This document shows positions 25,382 to 31,401 of a stretch of DNA of 34,223 nt, one piece after another (the stretch's first letter is position 1; each line of letters begins with the position of its first letter). Source of the stretch: Candidatus Andersenbacteria bacterium RIFCSPHIGHO2_02_FULL_45_11 (GTDB lineage Bacteria > Patescibacteriota > Andersenbacteria > UBA10190); NCBI GenBank assembly GCA_001817055.1, contig MHHP01000015.1, positions 12,020-46,242 on the forward strand, written 5' to 3'. Under the pieces are notes generated by a model. It was not told the DNA's origin, made no database searches, and saw nothing but the letters and a program-made list of their open reading frames with translations. Made by a program: the position numbers and the translations under genes.

Positions 25382-25585
25382 TTATGCCGAAGATCTCCGA
25401 AGTCTCGACGTTGTGTTTTGAGTTGGTGATCGCGTACGCGCCGATCTTTCTAGCTTCACATCCACATAACCAGCTGCAGCGCGCTCCATTTCTTGCAACT
25501 GCGTTTTTGTCAAAGTCCCGGCATCGTAGATGTGCAGCGACGTATTATCAAGCACAGGATTAAAAGCACTTGGCTCACCAAACAT
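25382..25585 (-). CDS. Small orphan protein, unknown function
   Basis: A 67-residue protein rich in Arg, Ser and Thr, with a basic C-terminal tail (RLRRSSA) and no membrane segment or recognised motif. It is judged real because all the expression signals are in place: a promoter at 25633-25661, a GGAGGT site at 25591-25596 with 5-nt spacing to the ATG, and a strong terminator just after the stop. It stands alone between the plus-strand pilus block and the minus-strand ribosomal-protein operon. It resembles the other orphan genes at 28099-29717 in signal layout, not in sequence. Confidence 0.7.
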   Translation of the reverse strand: MFGEPSAFNPVLDNTSLHIYDAGTLTKTQLQEMERAAAGYVDVKLERSARTRSPTQNTTSRLRRSSA

Positions 25586-25632
25586 TGTTCACCTCCGTTT
25601 AAAGTGCAATCAGAGCGATCAAGTACTCACCT

Positions 25633-25661
25633 AAACTAGCCTTCTTTTATGCCGCAGTCAA
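25633..25661 (-). promoter_or_regulatory. Sigma-70 promoter of the 25382-25585 gene
   Basis: Minus strand: -35 TTGACT (25656-25661), 17-nt spacer, -10 TAGTTT (25633-25638). The predicted leader of about 40 nt contains CTTGAT followed by ATTGCAC, a pair also seen in the leader of the 29241-29717 gene. Confidence 0.6.
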
Positions 25662-25753
25662 TCTTAGCTCTTTAATATTCATATTCAACCCTTACCTTTG
25701 AAGTAGCAATATAATGCATCTAAAAGCCGAAAGAACGCAATTCTAAGGAAACT

Positions 25754-25779
25754 CCTTGGAATTTGACCTTGGAATTTGA
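25754..25779. repeat. 13-bp tandem repeat in intergenic region
   Basis: CCTTGGAATTTGA occurs twice in direct succession (25754-25766 and 25767-25779). It lies in the 307-nt gap between the orphan gene and the decarboxylase gene. That gap otherwise holds the orphan gene's promoter and leader and the 88-bp element at 25803-25890. Confidence 0.75.
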
Positions 25780-25802
25780 ATGATCCGAAATGACAGCGCC
25801 AC

Positions 25803-25890
25803 TAACCTCACCTAGCCTCTCCTTCGTAAGGAGAGGAAACGTTCGCGACTCCCTTCTCTTTACGAAGGAGAAGGGTTGGGGATGAGGTTA
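25803..25890. repeat. 88-bp palindromic element with terminal inverted repeats
   Basis: The ends TAACCTCA (25803-25810) and TGAGGTTA (25883-25890) are perfect inverted repeats. Inside are two hairpins, CCTCTCCTT/AAGGAGAGG (25816-25824/25828-25836) and CCCTTCTC/GAGAAGGG (25851-25858/25868-25875). It shares CCTCTCC/GAGAAGG/GATGAGG words with the array at 3955-4091. It lies 3 nt past the stop of the decarboxylase gene and may end transcription of that operon, although no U-tract follows. Confidence 0.7.
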
Positions 25891-25892
25891 GT

Positions 25893-26822
25893 TTACAGTC
25901 CCTTAAAATATTCGATAGTTTTCGTAAGCCCTTCTTCTAGTTCAATAGTTGGCTGCCAGTTTAAAAGTTTTTTGGCTAGTGTAATATCTGGTTGGCGTTG
26001 CTTGGGGTCGTCTTGTGGAAGCGGTTTATATTCGAGCGTAGAAGAAGTGCCGGTTAATGAGATAACTTTTTCCGCTAATTCTTTCATAGAAAATTCGTTT
26101 GGATTACCAAGATTTACCGGCCCGATAGATTCTTCTTGGTCCATCATGGTCATCATTCCTCGTACTAAATCGTCAACATAGCAGAATGAACGCGTTTGGC
26201 ATCCCGTACCGTAGATGGTGATAGGCTCGCCTGCAAGTGCTTGTACAATGAAGTTGCTTACAACTCGGCCGTCTTGCGGGTGCATGCGAGGGCCGTAGGT
26301 ATTAAAAATACGAATGATCCGAATATCTACCTTGTGTTCGCGGTGATAATCCATGCAGAGTGTCTCAGCTACTCGTTTGCCTTCGTCGTAACAACTGCGT
26401 GGGCCGATGGTGTTTACGTTGCCCCAATAGCTTTCCGTTTGAGGATGAACGGCAGGGTCGCCGTATACTTCTGATGTTGATGCTTGAAGGATTCGAGCGC
26501 CGCATCGCTTTGCAAGCCCCAGCATGTTAATCATGCCAGTTGTAGATGTCTTCACTGTCTTAATCGGGTTGTACTGGTAATGAATAGGCGATGCTGGGCA
26601 TGCCAAATTATACACTTGGTCAACGTCAACGCCCATAAGAGGGTGAACAATATCATGCTCAAGAAGTGTAAAATTTGGATTATCCAAATGGCGCTCAATA
26701 TTTTTCTTTTGTCCAGTAAAAAAGTTATCGACACAAATAACAGTGTCGCCACGCTCTAAGAGGCGTTCGATTAAATGGCTACCGATAAATCCTGCCCCTC
26801 CAGTTACGAGGATTTTCGCCAT
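25893..26822 (-). CDS. NAD-dependent sugar-nucleotide decarboxylase/epimerase (UDP-xylose synthase-like)
   Basis: A 309-residue extended SDR protein. The NAD-binding motif is GGAGFIG (9-14 region), and the catalytic residues are Ser/Thr in QASTSEVYGD and Tyr/Lys in SCYDEGKR. The GPRSCYDEGKR segment, together with NLACPASPIHYQ and DGRVVSNFIVQAL, is characteristic of UDP-glucuronate decarboxylase (UXS), which makes UDP-xylose. The length also fits. It begins 3 nt after the rplT stop, so it is probably transcribed with the infC-rpmI-rplT operon, an unusual partner. The product would feed surface glycan or glycoprotein synthesis. A related epimerase activity cannot be excluded. Confidence 0.9.
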   Translation of the reverse strand: MAKILVTGGAGFIGSHLIERLLERGDTVICVDNFFTGQKKNIERHLDNPNFTLLEHDIVHPLMGVDVDQVYNLACPASPIHYQYNPIKTVKTSTTGMINMLGLAKRCGARILQASTSEVYGDPAVHPQTESYWGNVNTIGPRSCYDEGKRVAETLCMDYHREHKVDIRIIRIFNTYGPRMHPQDGRVVSNFIVQALAGEPITIYGTGCQTRSFCYVDDLVRGMMTMMDQEESIGPVNLGNPNEFSMKELAEKVISLTGTSSTLEYKPLPQDDPKQRQPDITLAKKLLNWQPTIELEEGLTKTIEYFKGL

Positions 26823-26825
26823 GGT

Positions 26826-27173
26826 CTACTTCTTTACCTGGTCTGTGATCTTCTCGAAGATGTCTGCGTGTTCTTGTGCCAGCTGAGAGAGAGCTTTGCG
26901 ATCCAGTGCAATGTTGTGTTTGCGAAGTCCGAATATGAATTTGGAATAGCTAAGACCGTGTTTTCGAACCGCTGCGTTAATCGTTACTTGCCATGCAGCG
27001 CGGAAGATAGCCTTTTTCTTTCGGCGATCACGGAAGGCATATTGACCAGCCTTCATTACAGCTTCTTTGGCTAGCTTAAATACTTTGCTTCTTCGGTTTC
27101 GGTATCCTTTTGCTCGTTTGATCCACTTTTTGTGGCGGGCTCGTTTAGGAACGCTTCGTGGTGCTCGTGGCAT
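26826..27173 (-). CDS. rplT: Ribosomal protein L20
   Basis: A 115-residue basic protein of the large subunit. The N-terminus MPRAPRSVPKRARHKKWIKRAKGYRNRRS, a normal L20 tail, and the block YAFRDRRKKKAIFRAAWQVTINAAVRKHGLSYSKFI identify it. L20 organises 23S rRNA early in assembly and in many bacteria represses its own operon. Here it follows rpmI by 14 nt in the conserved infC-rpmI-rplT order. No clear L20 leader structure was identified upstream of infC. Confidence 0.97.
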   Translation of the reverse strand: MPRAPRSVPKRARHKKWIKRAKGYRNRRSKVFKLAKEAVMKAGQYAFRDRRKKKAIFRAAWQVTINAAVRKHGLSYSKFIFGLRKHNIALDRKALSQLAQEHADIFEKITDQVKK

Positions 27174-27187
27174 AGAAAAAAGAAATA

Positions 27188-27382
27188 TTATGCGTAAGGA
27201 AGAAGACGCTGAATGCGTCCAAGGTCAGTTTTGTCGACTTGATGATCATTGTGTTTGCGACGCGTTTCGTTTCCGGTATCAAGGCCGTTAAAATGGGCGA
27301 TTTTTGTGCTGCGGCGCTGAACCTTCCCTGTAGAGGATAAGAAAAATCGTTTTTTTGCTGCCTTTTTCGTCTTTTGCTTCAT
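27188..27382 (-). CDS. rpmI: Ribosomal protein L35
   Basis: A 64-residue basic protein. MKQKTKKAAKKRFFLSSTGK is the typical L35 start, and the rest (KVQRR...HFNGLDTGNETRRKHNDHQV) fits in size and composition. A start three codons earlier (27391) is possible, but the MKQKTKKA start is the family norm. It lies between infC and rplT. Confidence 0.95.
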   Translation of the reverse strand: MKQKTKKAAKKRFFLSSTGKVQRRSTKIAHFNGLDTGNETRRKHNDHQVDKTDLGRIQRLLPYA

Positions 27383-27401
27383 AAGAGTCAATCCTACAGC
27401 C

Positions 27402-27953
27402 TCATACTATTTTCGTCAATAAGACCGTGAGGCCGTGTTGCGAGCGTCCAAATGAGTCTTCTTGTTTTGCTCCGCTCGGCACCCCCTGGATGAATTCTCG
27501 GAGTTTTTGTTCCGCTAAGTCAAACCGTTGCTTTTCTCGCCCCCTAAGGCGGATTTCCAACTTTACTTTATGGCCCTGCCCAAGGAAGTCAGCAGCTTGG
27601 TTTAGGCGCAGGTTCCAGTCATGGTCATCGGTTTTCAGGCCAATACGAATACCTTTAATGTCTTTCCCTTTGCTTTTTGCTTTTTGCTTGGCATCCTTCT
27701 TGCGTTTTTCGTAAATATGCTTGCCAAGGTCAAGGATACGGACAACAGGAGGATTGGTCTTGTCTGCAACCATAACGAGATCAGAGCCTTCATCATGGGC
27801 TTTTGCAATTGCGTCTACGGTTGACATCACGCCCAGTTGAGACCCGTCACTGCCAATTAATCGCACTTCAAGTGCGGTAATTTCATCATTGGCAGGAGGC
27901 TTTTTAATCTCCTGTTTTGGGCGATGGCGATATCGTCTTCGTCTGCTAGGCAT
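27402..27953 (-). CDS. infC: Translation initiation factor IF-3
   Basis: A 183-residue protein with both IF-3 domains. The N-domain has NDEITALEVRLIGSDGSQLGVMSTVDAIAKA. The linker DLGKHIYEKRKKDAKQK is followed by the C-domain (IKGIRIGLKTDDHDWNLRLNQAADFLGQGHKVKLEIRLRGREKQ). IF-3 checks start-codon choice and subunit splitting. The start codon is ATG, not the AUU known from E. coli infC, so the classic IF-3 autoregulation through AUU is not expected. A promoter lies so close that the mRNA would be almost leaderless. First gene of the infC-rpmI-rplT operon. Confidence 0.97.
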   Translation of the reverse strand: MPSRRRRYRHRPKQEIKKPPANDEITALEVRLIGSDGSQLGVMSTVDAIAKAHDEGSDLVMVADKTNPPVVRILDLGKHIYEKRKKDAKQKAKSKGKDIKGIRIGLKTDDHDWNLRLNQAADFLGQGHKVKLEIRLRGREKQRFDLAEQKLREFIQGVPSGAKQEDSFGRSQHGLTVLLTKIV

Positions 27954-27960
27954 AGGGACT

Positions 27961-27989
27961 ATACTACTATTTTAGGGTGATAAAAGCAA
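27961..27989 (-). promoter_or_regulatory. Promoter of the infC operon, probably leaderless
   Basis: Minus strand: -35 TTGCTT (27984-27989), 17-nt spacer, -10 TAGTAT (27961-27966), then 7 nt to the infC ATG. No Shine-Dalgarno site is present. Confidence 0.5.
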
Positions 27990-28098
27990 TATTTTGACAT
28001 ATTCGCTATTCTTGATATTCTGAAATCCGCACTCCAACTACATAGTATCGAAGAAGAGGGGTGTTTTTTGTTTGTTCTTTACCAGGAGGAATGAAAGT

Positions 28099-28392
28099 AT
28101 GTGCCTTGTTCGTATACCCAGCCCAGGTGAGTTTCTGAATATTGCAGACGTGCTGCTCGTGAGCCGTAACGAGTTTGGCAGTGCTACCATTACGGTACTT
28201 GCAACAAGCGATCCGGGAGCTATCGATCCGGGGTACATGATTGTGAAGCTACTCAATGAATTTGTAGATACAGGGACGTTTCATCTGTTGAGAGTGATAT
28301 CATGTGAACACGTTCACGTGTTTGCGCACCCCTCCAGTCCACATCTGCAAGAATTGGCGAGGCTTCTTGCTCAGGCTGCGCTATTCCTGTAG
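28099..28392 (+). CDS. Small orphan protein, unknown function
   Basis: A 97-residue protein, start chosen by a strong AGGAGG site at 28084-28089. The sequence is mixed alpha/beta with no membrane segment, signal peptide or recognised motif; the words VLLVSRNEFGSATITVLATSD and CEHVHVFAHPSSPHLQELARLL stand out, with several His residues. It is divergent from infC and ends in a strong terminator (28404-28435), which supports it as an independent transcription unit. Confidence 0.68.
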   Translation: MCLVRIPSPGEFLNIADVLLVSRNEFGSATITVLATSDPGAIDPGYMIVKLLNEFVDTGTFHLLRVISCEHVHVFAHPSSPHLQELARLLAQAALFL

Positions 28393-28403
28393 CCGTTGCT
28401 TAT

Positions 28404-28435
28404 TGGTCCGTTGCTTTGCTTCGGACCATTTTTTT
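28404..28435 (+). terminator. Rho-independent terminator after the 28099 gene
   Basis: Stem TGGTCCG/CGGACCA (28404-28410/28422-28428) with an 11-nt loop, followed by seven T residues. Confidence 0.88.
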
Positions 28436-28440
28436 ACTAT

Positions 28441-28469
28441 AAAAAAGACCGAGTAGATTTTGCTCGGTC
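28441..28469 (-). terminator. Rho-independent terminator of the 28481-28831 gene
   Basis: On the minus strand GACCGAG/CTCGGTC pairs (28463-28469 with 28447-28453), followed by a run of six U (28441-28446). It stands back-to-back with the plus-strand terminator at 28404-28435. Confidence 0.88.
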
Positions 28470-28480
28470 GAGAAAGTTTT

Positions 28481-28831
28481 TCATAGCTCTAGCATGGGTC
28501 CTTTGCGTAACCAATCGTTTTCTTCTGGCGGTGAGCTACTTTCTTTCTGCGGTTTTTGGGGTGGTGCGAGAAAGTTTGTGAATTGCAGCATCTCGCTTAC
28601 TTTCATGTTTTCGTCTAGTTCTTGCATTGCCTGGTGTATGAGTCGTTTGTCTATCGTGTAACTGCGCAATAGCCATCGCAGCTTCGCGATTGGGGCAGTG
28701 TTTTCAGATCCTTTTTCGGCCTGATCTAGATCATCCCTAGTTAGGAATGCTGTATGAAACAGGCGGGCTAGAACGCATGCAGCCGTTTCTTGATACTGAG
28801 CGTCCAGGTCTTGAATGCTGAGAAGTGACAT
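28481..28831 (-). CDS. Small orphan protein, unknown function
   Basis: A 116-residue, mainly helical acidic protein (DDLDQAEKGSEN, LIHQAMQELDENMKVSEMLQ) with a Pro/Ser/Glu-rich C-terminal tail; no membrane segment or known motif. Evidence that it is real: a consensus promoter at 28927-28956, GGAGA at 28838-28842 with 6-nt spacing, and a terminator after the stop. Its leader is about 90 nt and holds AGCG/CGCT and CTTGAT motifs. Function unknown. Confidence 0.72.
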   Translation of the reverse strand: MSLLSIQDLDAQYQETAACVLARLFHTAFLTRDDLDQAEKGSENTAPIAKLRWLLRSYTIDKRLIHQAMQELDENMKVSEMLQFTNFLAPPQKPQKESSSPPEENDWLRKGPMLEL

Positions 28832-28926
28832 GGCTAGTCTCCAAAAGAAGTGGGCGAAGATGTGAACTTTTGAAAGGGCATCAAGAGCGAACGCTCCAGC
28901 TTAGCCGCTACGGACTAAACGCCCTA

Positions 28927-28956
28927 TTATACACACCCCTTTGCGAGATTGTCAAT
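28927..28956 (-). promoter_or_regulatory. Consensus sigma-70 promoter of the 28481-28831 gene
   Basis: Minus strand: -35 TTGACA (28951-28956) and -10 TATAAT (28927-28932), both perfect, with an 18-nt spacer. This is the strongest-looking promoter in the window, yet it serves a gene of unknown function. Confidence 0.75.
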
Positions 28957-29007
28957 TATCAATTTTTTCTTCTTGCGAATAACTTTGTATATGGGAATGC
29001 TAGTAGT

Positions 29008-29244
29008 ATGAACACATCAACTCGCGTTCACACAAACACCAAACAAATATTGAACCTTCTTGATAAGCGGCCGTTGTCGTTTCAAGAGCTCGCGAGGAGG
29101 GTACATGAAAGCGACGAAGTGCTTTCAGAAGATATTAACGAATTAGTGCATGAAGGCGTGGTCGCCATGCGCTTTCATAATCATCATGTCACGTATAGGG
29201 TAAAGAAAATCCCGCCTCTCAAGAAAACTTGGGGCGGGGGTTAG
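29008..29244 (+). CDS. Small winged-helix-like DNA-binding protein (tentative)
   Basis: A 78-residue protein. The segment TKQILNLLDKRPLSFQELARRVHESDEVLSEDINELVHEGVVAMRFHNHHVTYRV reads like a winged helix: helix, helix-turn-helix (PLSFQELARRV...EVLSEDINELVHEG), then a beta-wing. It could be a transcription regulator, but no specific family is recognised. There is no good Shine-Dalgarno site. Its end overlaps the convergent gene at 29241 by 4 nt, and its last codons form the stem of that gene's terminator. Confidence 0.62.
   Translation: MNTSTRVHTNTKQILNLLDKRPLSFQELARRVHESDEVLSEDINELVHEGVVAMRFHNHHVTYRVKKIPPLKKTWGGG
29203..29238 (-). terminator. Terminator of the 29241-29717 gene, inside the end of the convergent gene
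   Basis: On the minus strand CCCGCC (29233-29238) pairs with GGCGGG (29211-29216), followed by AUUUUCUUUA. It begins 3 nt past the stop of the minus-strand gene and lies within the last codons of the plus-strand winged-helix-like gene. Confidence 0.65.
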
Positions 29245-29717
29245 GTTGCGATGAAGCACGGACGCGTTTCTTCCTGCTGTATTGTGAGTTCTTGAAGGAA
29301 GAGCGGGCGATGATTGCAGTTCTGGAATACCACTTCGTGGTATTGCGAAATCTGTGTTAGCTCGAGTTCGTTTCTTGCATCCTTAAGTGCGAGCCCGGTA
29401 TGCGGTGCCAATACGTAATGGTACGGATGTCGAGCGAAGGTTTTTCGTAGACGTCCCAAGTTGTCGTATTGCCGGTGCACAATCAGTTCTTCGATTTCGA
29501 ACAAGGTTGCACGCACTGTGGGCTCCCTACAAAAAAGGCCGACTTCCTCAACGAGTGTTGCTCGGGCGCATTCCCATTGTGATTTATTAGAAGGTGCCAA
29601 GTGATTCAGGGTTTTCTGGCACTGGGCGATTGCTTGTTGCGTGTTTCGAGCGCTGATAAAAGTTACCAGGTTACCGTTGAAATAGTTCAGATGAAATCGA
29701 TATGCATGCAAAGACAT
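29241..29717 (-). CDS. Small orphan protein, unknown function
   Basis: A 158-residue protein, start set by a near-perfect AAAGGAGGT site (core at 29723-29729) with 5-nt spacing. The frame is open further upstream, but the site fixes this ATG. No membrane segment or signal peptide; four Cys and many His and Glu residues (QCQKTLNHL, WECARATLVEEVGLFCREP, HPYHYVLAPHTGLAL). No motif is recognised. It has its own promoter (29795-29823), a leader hairpin and a terminator, and lies just downstream of ssrA on the same strand. Confidence 0.7.
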   Translation of the reverse strand: MSLHAYRFHLNYFNGNLVTFISARNTQQAIAQCQKTLNHLAPSNKSQWECARATLVEEVGLFCREPTVRATLFEIEELIVHRQYDNLGRLRKTFARHPYHYVLAPHTGLALKDARNELELTQISQYHEVVFQNCNHRPLFLQELTIQQEETRPCFIAT

Positions 29718-29766
29718 TATCCACCTCCTTTCTAGGTTCTTACTTGATGTGAAAGGTGCAATAGGT

Positions 29767-29786
29767 ATCAAGCGTTCAAGCTTGAT
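29767..29786 (-). promoter_or_regulatory. Stem-loop in the leader of the 29241-29717 gene
   Basis: ATCAAGC/GCTTGAT (29767-29773/29780-29786) with a 6-nt loop lies just after the predicted transcription start and about 40 nt before the Shine-Dalgarno site. It includes the CTTGAT motif seen in other orphan-gene leaders. Confidence 0.45.
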
Positions 29787-29794
29787 TTGCGCCT

Positions 29795-29823
29795 ACTATA
29801 TACCCAGTAGAATTGTGTGTAAA
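29795..29823 (-). promoter_or_regulatory. Promoter of the 29241-29717 gene
   Basis: Minus strand: -35 TTTACA (29818-29823), 17-nt spacer, -10 TATAGT (29795-29800). It lies 20 nt past the 3' end of ssrA, with no clear terminator between. Confidence 0.6.
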
Positions 29824-29842
29824 TAATGCCTGGACGCTAATG

Positions 29843-30239
29843 TGGATATGGGCGGAATTGAACCGCCGTGGCAAACGCTATTCCATCATCTTCTCCGTGT
29901 GCAGCTGTTTTAAAGTACGTATGAGTGTGCAAGAAACAGCAAAGACACATTCATCCGCGCAGTGAAGTGCAGTTCGTATTTCCCTATCACTACAGTAGAG
30001 AAATTATATCCGTCTGAATTGCACCGAACGAACATCCGACGGATGACGTAAGTCGATGGCACTGGAATTTACGCCAATGCTGTCGCAAATGAAGGTGCGA
30101 ATGCGTTAGCAAAAGCAGTCTTCACGCGAGATACGAAGTTTGCACGTAACTAGTGAATTGAAGAGTTTTGCGTGTGCCCAATTCAACACACGACACGCTA
30201 ATAGATGGAAGGAACACTTGCTCGAGGCCTAGCATACCC
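29843..30239 (-). ncRNA. ssrA: Transfer-messenger RNA (tmRNA)
   Basis: A 397-nt RNA that rescues stalled ribosomes with SmpB. The 3' end has a T-arm, GGCGG-TTCAATT-CCGCC, followed by CATATCC, which pairs with the 5' end GGGTATG (one G-U). After the 5' strand comes TAGGCCTCGAGC, in the place of the usual UGGAUUCGAC. Helix 2 is supported by TTCCATC/GATGGAA and GCAA/TTGC pairing between the two ends. A pseudoknot 1 candidate (GCGTGT/ACACGC and TGAATTG/CAATTCA) ends 10 nt before the resume codon GCA at 30143. CCA does not appear to be encoded. This fills most of the 590-nt gap between the orphan gene and obg. Confidence 0.88.
30069..30143 (-). other. tmRNA tag-peptide reading frame
   Basis: The resume codon GCA follows CTAGTTACGT and opens GCA AAC TTC, giving the usual Ala-Asn start. 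The frame runs 24 codons to TAA and ends Phe-Ala-Thr-Ala-Leu-Ala. It is much longer than the 10-residue E. coli tag and ends in ALA in place of ALAA. Confidence 0.75.
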
Positions 30240-30247
30240 GAATCCCT

Positions 30248-30276
30248 ACTGTACTGTATATTGACAAATTATGCAA
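30248..30276 (-). promoter_or_regulatory. Promoter of ssrA
   Basis: Minus strand: -35 TTGCAT (30271-30276), 17-nt spacer, -10 TACAGT (30248-30253), with the RNA 5' end at 30239, 8 nt downstream. It lies back-to-back with the obg promoter. Confidence 0.5.
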
Positions 30277-30294
30277 GTTTTATTCCGCATACTG

Positions 30295-30303
30295 TGCTAG
30301 TAT
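30295..30303 (+). promoter_or_regulatory. Extended -10 promoter, probable leaderless start of obg
   Basis: TGCTAGTAT is followed by 6 nt and the obg ATG (30310). No Shine-Dalgarno site. A TTGACA at 30261-30266 is too far upstream (about 31 nt) to be its -35. Confidence 0.5.
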
Positions 30304-30309
30304 GTCTTC

Positions 30310-31287
30310 ATGTTAATAGATGAAGTAACGGTGCATTTTAAGGCAGGTGCGGGTGGGCGCGGTGCTGTTGAGTTTAATCGGACAAAGATGGCGCTGGGCC
30401 CTGTGGGAGGTTCTGGTGGTAATGGTGCATCTATTTATTTGGAAGGGGCTTCTGATATTACGGCGTTGGCGTATCTTGCAGGCCGTAAAATAGTGCAAGC
30501 GGAAGATGGCGTCCGTGGCCATGGGCAATTAACCGATGGACCTGATGGAAAAGATGTGATCATTCAGGTGCCGAATAGTACGCGTGTGATTACTGTTGAA
30601 ACGGGAGAGGCTCGTGAGATTACCGGTATTGGTGAGCGACTGTTAATAGCCGCAGGCGGTAGGGGAGGCCGTGGGAACTATAAGTTTAGGTCATCTATTC
30701 ATACGTCGCCCGTTAAATACGAAGAAGGGCGAGCTGGTGAAGAAGTAACGCTTCGCTTAGAGCTGCGCCTGATCGCGAGTATCGGATTAGTGGGGCTGCC
30801 GAATGCGGGCAAGTCGAGTTTGCTCAATCAACTCACCGCTGCGCACTCTAAGGTTGGCAATTATCCGTTCACGACACTCGAGCCAAGTCTTGGTTCATAC
30901 TACGGACTCGTCATTGCAGATATTCCGGGGCTCATTGAAGGCGCGGCTACGGGCAAGGGGCTTGGCGTGAAGTTCTTGAAACACATTGAGCGTACAAAAA
31001 CGCTGTTTCATTTAGTGTCTGCGGAATCTGATGATGTGGTGCGTGATTACAATATTATTCGCAGCGAGCTTGGGAAATATAATCCGGAACTTTTGGAGAA
31101 GCGTGAATACGTATTCTTGTCCCACTCCGATATGGTTGATGCGGATGTACTGAAAGAGAGGCTGAGGCAGTTAAAAAAAGTCAGCAAAAGCGTTGCGCCA
31201 TTATCTATTATTGACGACAGCACTTTGAAAGAAGTGAAGAAAATATTAAATGAAATTAAAACGAACGAAGGAATCCTTGACGCATAA
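30310..31287 (+). CDS. obg: Obg-family GTPase
   Basis: A 325-residue essential-type GTPase linked to 50S ribosome assembly. The glycine-rich Obg fold covers about 1-155 (FKAGAGGRGAVEFNR, GGSGGNGASIYLEG, AAGGRGGRGNYKF). The G domain follows: G1 GLPNAGKSS (162-170), G2 NYPFTTLEP, G3 DIPGLIEGA (from about 204). G4, normally NKxD, reads SHSD (about 271-274), so the Asn-Lys pair that helps recognise guanine is missing. There is no extra C-terminal OCT domain, which is common for shorter forms. It is divergent from ssrA and followed by a terminator before the ATPase operon. Confidence 0.95.
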   Translation: MLIDEVTVHFKAGAGGRGAVEFNRTKMALGPVGGSGGNGASIYLEGASDITALAYLAGRKIVQAEDGVRGHGQLTDGPDGKDVIIQVPNSTRVITVETGEAREITGIGERLLIAAGGRGGRGNYKFRSSIHTSPVKYEEGRAGEEVTLRLELRLIASIGLVGLPNAGKSSLLNQLTAAHSKVGNYPFTTLEPSLGSYYGLVIADIPGLIEGAATGKGLGVKFLKHIERTKTLFHLVSAESDDVVRDYNIIRSELGKYNPELLEKREYVFLSHSDMVDADVLKERLRQLKKVSKSVAPLSIIDDSTLKEVKKILNEIKTNEGILDA

Positions 31288-31355
31288 AAATAGTCCGAGC
31301 GTCAATACCCCCTCATCTTGACCCTATATATATAAGGGAGTACCGTAAAGAGGTT

Positions 31356-31379
31356 CACTCGCTGTTCGCGAGTGTTTTT
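31356..31379 (+). terminator. Rho-independent terminator after obg
   Basis: Stem CACTCGC/GCGAGTG (31356-31362/31368-31374), 5-nt loop, then TTTTT. It separates obg from the ATPase operon. Confidence 0.9.
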
Positions 31380-31401
31380 AATGAATGGATAGTTGTGCAT
31401 T

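Noticed and set aside
27994..27999. TTGACA as -35 for the 28099 gene
   Set aside because: No acceptable -10 hexamer lies 16-18 nt downstream; only weak matches occur at other distances.
27954..28098. L20-binding leader or AUU-type autoregulation before infC
   Set aside because: The infC start is ATG and the predicted transcript is almost leaderless, leaving no room for a leader structure.
29843..29870. Isolated tRNA T-arm
   Set aside because: It is the 3' tRNA-like end of tmRNA. The matching 5' acceptor strand, tag frame and pseudoknot lie upstream on the same strand.
31308..31345. TTGACC and the AT-rich near-palindrome CCCTATATATATAAGGG as an ATPase promoter or operator
   Set aside because: Any -10 at the right distance (TACCGT) is poor, and a strong terminator lies between this site and the ATPase genes.
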